Assembly (NCBI GenBank): GCA_963402885.1
Contig: OY727100.1
Span: forward strand, 22,353,665 to 22,417,664
DNA: 64,000 nt
Direction of reading: 5' to 3'
DNA from: Antedon bifida
Taxonomy: Eukaryota > Echinodermata > Crinoidea > Comatulida > Antedonidae
The translations under genes were made by a program, and so were the position numbers. The notes beneath the pieces are model-generated. The model made no database searches, was not told the origin of the DNA, and was given only the letters and a program-made list of their open reading frames with translations. Below are positions 49,601 to 61,600 of this stretch, piece by piece. Each line of letters opens with the position of its first letter. Position 1 is the stretch's first letter.

Positions 49601-52600
49601 TGGCATATAAACATATTACCATTATACAGGATATATAAACTAGCATAATTCTTGTAAATTTTAAACATGGTTATTGGTAGTCAACTACAAACCTTAATTA
49701 ACAATTTAATGATTAAGGACATGAGGACTATAAGATATAGTGAATCTAAATAGAGAGCTGTCAAAACAAGCCTTTCATGCTATAATGAACTTAAATAATG
49801 CGTGACTCTGTACGGAATACTTAACTACCGGTGTGTAAAAATTAAATGAAGAACTGCATAATGCTACTGTAAGGTCAGATATTGTCGGGTTGCCTATTAT
49901 ATTGGGTTTGCACGATGAACTGTAGCAGAGCAGTGAGAAGAATAAATTGAGTATATGCAATTGTAGCTTTGTGATTCTTTTAAATCAAAAAGTTAAGGAA
50001 AGGAATATATTTTTATAGAGTTGCATGAATGTGTCAATGCCCAATATATTTTATTAAAAGATCGTAAAGTTTGCTCTCAATGTTAAAAAAAATGTACATT
50101 TTCTAAACATTCTTATCATATCACTACCATATTTTGGCATGCCACTACCATATTTAGGCACATAGTTTGATAGTGTAGACAGAGCTTTATATTAGTGGAA
50201 GTATTGAGGTCGTCATCAAATATTTAATTAACAGACTAATTATGTAATTACAAAATGTAGGAACAACTGTTGTCTTAAAACAAAAGTGACAGTAATAAAG
50301 TGATTTACCTTCATCTGTCTATTGATGGAAGGAAGTAAAAGAAGTAATCATGATAATGTGTAAAAATTAATTAAAAAACAGTGATAATTACTTATTTGTT
50401 TTAAAACAATCACCATTTGTTGAACAAAACTAAATGATCTTAAACATTTTTCATAAAAACATGTCAAGATTAATTAAAAAGTTAACTCATAGTTGTTTTG
50501 TGGTTAGGATGTTTAAAAAAAAAACTTGTTCATTTTCCTGTCATGACAGTAGCTATGCTGTAATTAATATTGATTGATTGTCCTTGGAAAATTGCATTGA
50601 ATTGTTCTTTTCTTTAAAAATGAAAAAAAATGTTATATACCGTTTTAGCCTTGGCAGTATTACTACAATGGCACGTACTGTAGCACAATAAAGCCATTGT
50701 TAAAAAAATAATGTAATAGATAAATATAGATCCACTAAAAACGTAAATTATTCAACTTAAAAAATCATAAAAATAATACTGTAATAATATATATTTCACA
50801 AATTTTCGCTCGGAGCAAGCATAGGCCCTAACAAATAAACTGCTTTTATTGCCAACAATAATAAAAAAAATTCATAGATTTAAAAAAAAATACAAATAAT
50901 ACAAATACTAACTAAATTAATACAAATGAATTTAAATGAATTAGGTTGAAATACAAATATTTCATCTTCCACTTCTCTTGCCCTTTTTCAGATTTTTGTA
51001 ACAATTCTAGTCAAAATTAGGAAAACTATAAATGTTGAGAGCAAATTTTGATAAACCAAAGGCCTTGGTACAATTTGTTTTTTTTAGAGCCTTGACAAAA
51101 TTTACGATCATAATTGCATTGTTTTTATCGATGTAATTGTGGCTTCCTGTTAGTTAGACCCTAGATGCTACTTTCCAAAATTTACCATATTAGAACTTTT
51201 TTTTTAATCCCAGGGTTTCATAATTGTACATGTTTCGTTGCTTTATCTCGTTATCATTAGCAGCATTTAATGCTAACAATTATAATTTTCAAATCCATAC
51301 TACCACCAAAACATAATGTGATATGTTATCGCAATCATATAAATGTATAATAATTATTATTATCATAGGATTAAGCTGTGATAATATGTTAATGGTTATT
51401 GACATTTTTATTTAGGTTTTTGCGTATACATTTTGTATATCAACTGCGATTGAACCAGTGTTACAGCATTGTTATTATTTAAGACTAATACATATTGATT
51501 ATAGCATTTAAATATTCATCAATATGTTATTAATATTTTATTTAATATTTCCCAACATTATTACTAAATTAATCCTATTGCTTTTTAATTACTTATACTT
51601 GCTTACACTTAAGTCATCTGCATTTGAGTCACTCCTTGATTGGCTATTTTCCATGATTACTAATTAACTTATCATATATTGTCAATATCGTCCTGTTGAG
51701 CAGGATGTGATAGCATCTTGACGTGGACGCACAACGTAATAGTCCCCCACACAATTCCAAGGTTTCCTTATTGATCCATTAGAAAATGTCAAGACGTTTC
51801 GGAGAAATCTGAATCATGTTGTTATTTTGTCTTTAAAAAAATAAGATGGAGATGTAAATGTATACAATGTGGTATAGCTAGATTCTTATAATATTATTAT
51901 TAAATGAAAATGATTTATAGTACCCTTTATATTACAATACTGTATTAATAATGATGTGGATATAATCCTTTGTCTTTAGATTGAAATCTCTTGAAAAGAA
52001 AAAATGAAAGTATTAAAAAAAATGTTTTTGATTTTATGTTTTCATGTTCTATCGTTTTAAATTTCGGATGTTGTGACATAATGTTTTTAAGTTCTATAAT
52101 TAAAATACAGATACCGACATATTGAAGAAAAAAAATCTGATATGCTTGCTTCATGAAAAGGATTGACATTGTGCTTGATAGAGGATGAATAATCATTTAT
52201 GCGTAACTTTACAGATAGCGGGAATCCAGGTGGAGGGACCCAACAACCCTGTTCTTCAACAAATGTTGACAAATACTGTACAAATGCTAGAATACAAGAT
52301 GTATTACTAGGTTTTTTAAAGTGCACATGAGCTAGATGTGTACACTGGACCTACGGTTTATAGTCCTTATTCGAGAAGACTTGTTCTACCACCAAAACTA
52401 TAGAGCTAGTGAGCTTGAATTTGCTTCTTGTGTCATGAGGCTATGTATTACGGTTCCACTGTCTTAACCGCTCGGCCACTCAACGTTTTATTTTGTCAGT
52501 ATAGAATGATGAAAAGTTGACCATAAAATATTTTAGGAATTCTACTTGGATTATCGTTTCAACAACTGGTCTGTTATGTTGTTGTAGCTCCTTAATCCAA

Positions 52601-55600
52601 TGTCCTGTGTATGCAGCCATATTGAGCTGAACAAGTGGTACGAGATTAAAGGGATTATTATAATGGATTAGGCTTGATCTTGGGATTAAGTACAGGTTTT
52701 GTGTTAAGAAAACATTGCATTAGCTATTGCATATTTCAAACGGAAATGATTAACATATTTATTGGGTTATTTAATTTAGATTTAAGTAGATGACATAATT
52801 TCCAATTTTAAATAGATGAAAGGGTTTACTGTAGATAACGATGAAAAGGCTTGTGTGATGCAGAAAGTGGGGGAAACATTCGCTATCGATTTGTTGTTGT
52901 TTTCCCCAATTTCTTCCCATAATGCATTGTGAAACCGTGCTTTCTAGCGATATATCAAGCTATCTGTGCTATAAATGATAGCGATATCAAGTAATCAGGC
53001 ATATTTGATTAAATAACTTCTTAAACTTTTTCTTTTTTTTTACATAATAATTACTTGTACCTCACATAATATGTCATGTATGTCAAAGCAATTTTCTCAG
53101 TCAACTGTAACTTATTAAAATATTTTTACATTTTTTATTTTCTTTAGGGGTGGGTGGCTGCGACACGCTTGTATTTTCTGTGTAAAACAATTATTTTTTT
53201 TCGTTTTATAAGTAGTTTCTAATACGACATATTAAGTTCTTAGTAAACTTAGTACAAAATCTTATTGATAACCTACATAATATCATTAAACTAGGCTACA
53301 ACGAGACTCACTACAGCATAGCGCATTAAGTTGCAACGATATGTACAAATTTGAATTTGTGTTTACGAGCAATAAATAATAATAAATAGTCGTGCAGATT
53401 CCTGAGTTAACAACTTGAGAAAATGAATCGTCGCAATTATGCAGACCACGTAAGATTTTGTAAATCAAGTCGGGAAATTGTCATTTTATTGGAGCAGATG
53501 TTTCAAATTACTTGATATTACTAATCATTTTTTAGCCATTTTAGATTCGAATCGAAATTAATATCTGCGGTCGTGTTGCCCGTTTAGGTATTCTGTCAAC
53601 GTGTATGATGAAATCCTGGAAATGAAACTGCATGAAGAATTTTTCAGTTATATTTTATACTAAAACACGTCTTTTCAATCCGGTTTCTTTTATCTAAACT
53701 TAAATTGTAAATTACCTTTCTGTTTATATAAACAATACAATACAATAAAACTCCGGGGAACCTCAATATTCTGAGGAAACCTTTAGGATTTTATTAATTT
53801 TGTTCATTGCGGATTGTTGGCTACGTTTTTTATAATCTTCTAATAATACTGTGCGTTCGTGCTTGTATTCAGCAATTATGCAACTGTTAAGTCGAATATT
53901 GACAGCCAACTAACAACCTTTATTGGCCATTAAAGCTCTTTCAATTTCAGAAACCTGTATTGCTTCACGTGAAGTTTATTCGTTGTGACATGTGACCTCG
54001 CACTCTGTTCAGCAGTTTGGTTTTATTTGATGATTCCTACTGTTGCCTAGTTTCGTTTGGATTCAGTTTACGTGAATTCTATCTTTTTTTAGAGCCAATA
54101 CCTATTATTGATACATGTTCTGCTCATATAACAATATTGATATCAACAGATAAAATTGATCGGTAAAGTCATAAAATGTAGTTCATCAAAAACCTCACTT
54201 GGCTTATAATATTCCTGAAAGATTTCATGAGTTATGACAGTATGAGGTCACCAAGAGTTATTATTTATAAATATAAGAGAGAGTGTATATGTTTAATGTT
54301 TAATTTTTCCTATCTGCACCATCCATACACATGGGATATCAAAATTACCAGAATTCTACTGGGAAGGTTTTTATGACATTTCAACATTAACCACCATCTT
54401 GGATCCAATATAGTGGTCAAAATTATATTAAAGCACATGGGGAATGGTGGGGTACCCGCTCTTGGGTGCTGCTGTGTGATGGTTCACTATAACAAATTAT
54501 ATAACACCTAAATAAATTCCAGTCATTTGATTGGACGATTGTGGGTCACATGGCATGCAACAGTCATCACTCAATCAGTGCTATAGCTCCTCAACGGTGA
54601 GTCAATTGAACTGGTTGAGGATCCACCAACCGAGTTACACTTAGAAGGAAATGACATGTCCCAACCATACAGTTTGCTGATGATTCTGGAACTTGATCTA
54701 ACTATTGGTAGAGCACTCGCTGACATTAAGAATGACACAACATGTTGTAATTAAGACAGCTAATGGTGAATCCGACACTCACACATATATCATGATGCTG
54801 ATATCGTTGTACGTAACCATAGAAACGCATTAGTCATGAGGATTTTTTTAGGTTATATTGCGTGTGTTTTAGCTCATATGATTTGAAATAAAGTTACTAA
54901 AATGAATAACATGTTAATTATTATGATTATGATGATTATAACACGGTAATGATGATGACAATGATTATGATGATGACAATGATTGTGATGAGATAATGAT
55001 GACAATGATTATGATGAGATTATGATGACAATGTGCAATTATTAAGAAGCAGTGATTATAGTGATGTAATTCTGTTTAATGAATATTTATAGCTACTGTA
55101 GATTAATGTTGTTGAATTTATGTATTGTAAATGGATTAAAAACAACTTACAAAAGGGTATAAAGGATACGAAACTGATGTAGATTTTTTTTTTAATTGTC
55201 ATGGAAGAGTAAAATTTGTGATTGCTAATACTGATATATTCATTAAGGCCTTTGCAATAATAATTCTGTTATTTTTCATTATTTTTCAATCCTACCAGCA
55301 CGATTTATAATTTCATGTTTAATAATTTAAAAATATTTTTAAAAAAATGCAGATTTTTACAAGCAGCATTGAAATGATTTCCATCAACATGTGGACTGCG
55401 GTGCAATTTCCTTCTCTACTTTTACTCAATGCCATAGTGTAGGCGTCCGCTAATAAGCAACATTTAGTGTTAATATCGCTGATCAGGGTTTTAATAATAA
55501 TTTATGTGAAAGTTTTATTGAAATGCATGAAATATCACATTTGACGTTTTGAGGCAAACATGCAATATCGTCTACTGATCATTGTCACATTTTCAATTTA

Positions 55601-58600
55601 ATTTATTTAATTCCAAATTTAAGTTTAATAATTAATGTTAAAAGTGATTTTGTTTCTGTTCAGAAATTGTCCTTTTACAACATACCAGAACAAAAAAATT
55701 CCTCTTTGTACATATTAGTTTGTCATAGGTTTGTTTTAGTACTGTCTGTCAACATAATGAAAATTAAGGCAAAGCTCTGAAACATTTATTTAATGTAAAT
55801 GTCAACATTTTTATGAAAATCAAGTAATAACATTCCTTTTAAAATGTATCTCGTCATCGTTTGTCTACATTATCACCAAACTATAATATTTCTAGTGTAA
55901 TCAACATTGATAATTTCATCATATAAGACTGAATGAAATAATAATTTTTTGTTATCAATTTTAATTAACTGCAATAGTGGCACTGTGGGTGGGCAGTTTC
56001 TAAATCCAGAAACCTGGTGTCAATTCCTGGCAAAATTCAATTTCTACATTTTCAAACATAGTACTGTACCACTATTGAAGTATTACTTCGTGCCATATTT
56101 GGGTATAAACTTTGATCTTTTATTCATATCTTCGAATACTACAAATAAGTGGTACGGTCTATGAACCCGTCATTGAGTGGGCACTACCTACTCAAGGCTA
56201 TGTCTTTCCAAGATGCTAAAATGTTAAGTAGACACATAGTAGACAAAATCACCATTTTCTGTTTTGAGAACGAGAAAGAAAGTGAAATGATGTAAGGAAT
56301 GCTAACTGAGGTTGCTTTCTAATATCTAATCCATGATAAAGGATTCTGTCAGACTTAAATGTCCGTTAAGTTCACGTCGTCATCGTCGTAGCTCGGGGTA
56401 TCAAATCTTAAATGTATGTGGCAGGTAGACTGAGCCTAGAACCATTAAAGCATAACTTGAAAATTAGAAATAACAAATTACACGTTTCACTGAGTGAAAG
56501 ACTGTTTTTTGTAATTACAAAATATTGGTGGATTGAATTGAGTTGGTATGGTTACATAAATTTTATTTTCAATTGTGAAAATTGTATATTCAATTCTTAT
56601 ATCAAACTAACAATTACATTTATATTTATTATTATTTGGAAATTTAATAAATGAAGAAAACAAATCTCAAAAGGTATTATACAAACATTTGCAATGAATG
56701 TAATTTTTCGATTTTACCCATCGGAATTCCAAAGTGAGAAATACAAATACAAACAAATTTTATTTATTTTTATTTTTTATTTATTCAATTTTATACAATA
56801 CATAAAAAAAACAAATATAAAAGGCAAGGAAAGACCAAACAGGTGCTAAACACCAATGCTAGTTGGTCAACTCAGACTAGCACAGAAATAAACAACAACA
56901 ATTATTACATTCTACAATTAAACTGTAAATATTCTGTTATTACTCCTTTGATAATTGTCTTATATTTTATTTCTTAAATAAAATGATCTGTTTTTACAAT
57001 GTTTACATCATATGGTTGTGTACTGTATATAAATGTTGACATCCAATAGTGCGTCAGATATCATGCTATTTAGGGTGTGTTTTGATAGGCATCATCCAAT
57101 CAGAGAACACGTATCATACTGATTTCAGGAGTCTGTAGAGCATTCCTGCCTTGTTATCTAATTGTAAAGGTATTTTGTTATCAGTAGGAATTCTGTTCAC
57201 TGCTAAAATATAAATATTATTTTATTCATTATTTAACCATGTTTTAAACTTGTTCTAAACTTAAGAGAAAATATCTTTTTGCAATGTTTTAACAATATCG
57301 TACCAGATGCCTGAAGAAAATCTTTGATGACAAATTAAAACTTGGGGTTATTTGAATTTTGCCTCTGGCTATTTCTATGTTGCAAAAACATTATTTTACG
57401 CCGAACACAACATTTTTTTATGATGATAGTTTAATAATTCAGCTCCCAAGGGGATTCTGTTCTAATTGACTTTTGACATTGAGGTTGTCCATAGATAATA
57501 ATGATAAAATAGTGGGATAATTTAATAAGAAACAGGTGAATAATAGATTGAAGAAATGGATGATTTTAAGATTCACTACTGTATACAAACTGCAGATTTT
57601 AATAGAATGTTACTTTACGTTTGACAAGCTGAATTAAAATAAGGATGGCCATGCTAGGGGATTTGTCCTATTCACTAAGATTTCCTCTTTTTTTTAAATT
57701 CAAAATTAAACTGCTATATAATCACACTGTATAAAATATGTTTATTTAAAAAGAGGGATAAAGAGAGTGGAGTAAGAATTTATTTCCAGTCCATTTTGCA
57801 GACCTCAGTCACTTCAAAATTGATCTTAAAAAGATTTATATTAATGATATTTTATTAATAATAATAAGTATTGGCATATTATGAATAATAAAATTGAACT
57901 GTTTTTTCATTTATTAGTGTTTGTTTCTGTGATGTATCTTTGGACCTAAACTATAAAATAAATGTATTAACCAGACAAATGTGAATAAAGAAATTGAAAT
58001 GTAGCGTATCTATATCTAGGTTCTATGAAATGAATCCCTCGTCCATTTAACTTTGGTGACTTTCTATTTTTAATGATATTGCCTTTTAAAACTAGGATAC
58101 ATTATTGAAGTTCCTATAAGTAAAATATAAATTACTATTTTCACCTACTTTTAAATCTATAAATTTTTAATGTTAATACTTTGAATTTAATACTAAAAAG
58201 AATAATAATAACTGTGTGTTTACATTAATTCCTTTTAGATTTTGTTTGTATATTTAGATTATCATAATTATTGAGTGTGAACTTTGTTTTTTTTTACAGA
58301 TGTATGGTAATATGGGATCTATCAAATATTTTGTTGAAGCAAATAAAGAAGAGACAATAACGAATTGGTGTCCAATTGGACAAAGCAAATGCTTTGATAA
58401 ACATACTGTAGTTCCTATTAGATGTTTAGGTAAGGAAAACCTAATTCAACTGCAGTTACTGCAGTAACTAAATTTTGTTTATGCAATTATTTAGCATTTT
58501 ATTAGTGACTGCGTCATAAACTATAAACTTGTATGTTACTGCAGTACAAAATGTGTTACTGCAGTTACTGCAGTGATTACATTTTTGTTTACCCTTTAAC

Positions 58601-61600
58601 CTGTTATTTAGCTCTTTTGTGGTATCATACACATTGTTTATTACAGTGACTGTATCATAAACATGTAGTAACTGCAGTAGAATCATTTTGACATGATCCC
58701 TTAATATTGTATAGACAGTATACATGTCGCTTGTGATCATTATGAAATGTCAAAATCCTAATGGCATGGCATAATTTACCCACAATTAAGAGTCAAAAGG
58801 TACCTACATTTGTCAAAATATGTGAGCTAGCCTTCTTGTAACCTTAGCAATTTTTACTGCACCATAACATAAGAATGCATTTTCAATATATTTTGAACAT
58901 TATTATTATTACAGTTGGTGAATTTATAAGCGATGCGTTAATGGTACCACAAGAATGTCGGTTTTCACATATGCACGATAAACAACTCTGCATGAGCCAC
59001 GACGACTGGCGGGATCAAGCCACGAAGGAGTGCGCGACAAATAGCTGGATATTACATGACTACGGAATGCTTCAACCATGCAAAGCCAACTTTAGTGGTG
59101 TGGAGTTTGTTTGCTGCCCTCCTCCAAACGAAGCAACACCATCACCGCTGCCGCAAGAGGTCGTAGAAAGTTCGCCAGGTGTGTATGTTTATGTTAACTT
59201 GTTTTGAATTCATCAATGTGATACTAACAAAACATTTGACAAAGGAATGAGTTCCTTGTATTCCAGTAGAGCTTTTTCAAAACTAAATATCCTCATGTAA
59301 CCTATATAGACCATATAAACATTTACTGCAGTTACTGCAGGAAATATAATTTGTGTACTCTTTAACCTGTTTATGTAATTATTAAATATTAAACAAGATT
59401 TTTTTGGTAATCATACACACTGTTTTATTATAGTACTGCCTCATAAACTTCTACATTAAAACAAACTAAATTCATTTTAAAATGTTGCAATTGCCGTAGA
59501 ATTATTCTGACATGATCCCTAAATACTAAATATAAGAAATTACATATGGAAATAGATACAAATTTGGCAGATGTAAATGTGGAGATAAATCCCATCATAC
59601 TCTTTAACATAAAAGTCACAACCTCGGCATTTTTTTTATTTTCAACTACTTTTATGAAGAAAAAAATAATTAATGTCAGTCGAAAGTGATTTCTGTGATT
59701 TATTTCACCAATTCAGCGGCATTATGGGAGTATTCAACGTTAGCATAAATTTGGCTCAAGACTTTTTTACAGTGTAAATTGCAGTGAACTAATATTACTG
59801 CATGTAATGTTGTGAATCGGATGATTTGATTGGATAATCCTTGATGCCAGAAAAGGCTAACGATGAAGATTGGCTATATATTCAATGGTTATATTGCTGT
59901 AATACCTCAGGGTGTGTTGTATAACTGTTAATACACTGCTAATACTAGCCGTGTGTCTAAGTTATTCTTAGGGTAATTGATGTAACTGTCCAAATCTTTT
60001 AAATGACCTGAAGTCTTAGTAAGTGACCCAAAGTCTTAGTGAGTTACCTGAAGTCTCCACGGGTGACCTGAAGTCTCCACGAGTGACCTGAAGTCTTAGC
60101 TAGTGACCTGAAGTCTTAGCGAGTGACATATAGTATCGGAAGTGACATAAAGTCTCCACGAGTAACCTGGAGTCTCAAGTGAGGGACATAGAATCTTCGG
60201 AAGTGACATGAAGTCTCCAGAAGTGACAGAATCTCCTGACATTTCTGGAATGAATGGCATGTCCATGACCGGTCCAGAGTCTCTATTCTTTCTGATTATA
60301 ATTAAAATTTCTTTCACTAAATGTCCTTGTTTCATGCAAAATCAATAACATAGCACTGGATAGGCAACCACAGTACAAAATAATAAAATATTGATACAAC
60401 TGTTTGATATTTAATTCTGTGTAGGCACTTTGGTTTAATCTATTATTACGACTAAAAATTACAATAGCAAAAAGGTAATAAAACAAGAATGTATTTGTAC
60501 AAATATAGGATTATGTCAGAAATTTAAGAATGGAGGTATTCAACCACAAACGAGAATTGACCTTCCGAATGATCCGAATCCATGACCTTTTACATACAAG
60601 ACCGACGTCACGACAATTGGACCGTAGCGAAATCCAGCTGCCTTGCAGGTTGCTCTGTTGAAATCAATTGCTCACAATAATGTTCACTTCCTACAGCCAT
60701 TTATAATAATTATCAAGTATTTGAATAGTAAAGTAGATACTAGTCTTAAACTCTGTCTACACTATCAAACTAGTGTGTGATGTGCCCAAATATGGTAAAG
60801 ATATGCCCATATATAGTAGTGATATGCCCAAATATAGTAGGTATGACATCATCATGTCCACATATGGGCACATTACATTTTGTTGTCACATAAAGTTTGT
60901 AGACAGAGCTTTATCTACTGTAATTATGCAAATGTGTCTGCATTTAACCTTTTACTAAATTTCACAAAATTAACTATCGGTACTTAGTATACTATATTAA
61001 GCTCTTGTTTTTCATTTTGCAAGGATCGAAGAATAAATTATTTAAAAAGGTAGATTTTACCGGCGTTTCTGGTAAAAGCCTTGCAAGATTATAACTTGTC
61101 AAACGTAAAGAAATATTACTTGTGCTTAATTGACGTCAATTAATTGGACGCTTTATCCTCTCACTGTCGGCATGTTTGATCTTCTTTGTTTTTTTGCGCT
61201 TTATACTGAATTTAAATTCAAGTGTAGATTCTCTTTTGAATGAAGTGTGCATTGTATTAAAACATTGATTAATTAGTCATTTTTGATTATCAATGTATCA
61301 ACTTATGTAATGTTTTTTTTTTAATTCACTTTAAATTTAAAGAAGAAAGTATACACACCTGTACATTTAAGATTAAGATACAAGATACAAGATACAACAA
61401 GATATTAAACTTTATTGTCACATAATTCAACGAAAGATTTAAAATTTGTTTTTCTCATGTGGCAACTTAATATAAAAATAGAATAAAATCAGTAAAATGT
61501 TTAGAACACAAAGTAAAATACACAGTATTGTTTGTTGTCCCCCTGAACATTTTTTTTGTTGAATATGCCATTTTAATGTCACATAATAGATAAAATTGCA

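Larger units (their letters stand above)
42032..58299 (+). other. APP intron 2
   Basis: 16.3 kb between the two halves of the growth-factor-like domain. It contains minisatellites (43.0, 43.5, 47.8, 48.6 and 54.9 kb), paired hammerhead-like repeats (44.4-44.8 kb), a Helitron2-like element (44.8-46.4 kb), two SINEs (46.7 and 52.4 kb) and a truncated MITE A (50.1 kb). I see nothing structured in 48.8-50.1, 50.2-52.3 or 55.1-58.2 kb. Confidence 0.65.

Noticed and set aside
54535..54625. Similarity to 420-480 (TGATTGG..GATCACATGG..GCAA)
   Set aside because: A short shared dispersed segment too degraded to define an element or its ends.
56412..56654. 80-codon ORF in APP intron 2
   Set aside because: Asn/Ile/Phe-rich translation of AT-rich DNA without domain or splice support.
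61013..61050. Possible extra APP exon with acceptor TTTTGCAAG and donor GTAGAT
   Set aside because: The enclosed length does not keep phase between exons 4 and 5, and there is no pyrimidine-rich tract or homology.
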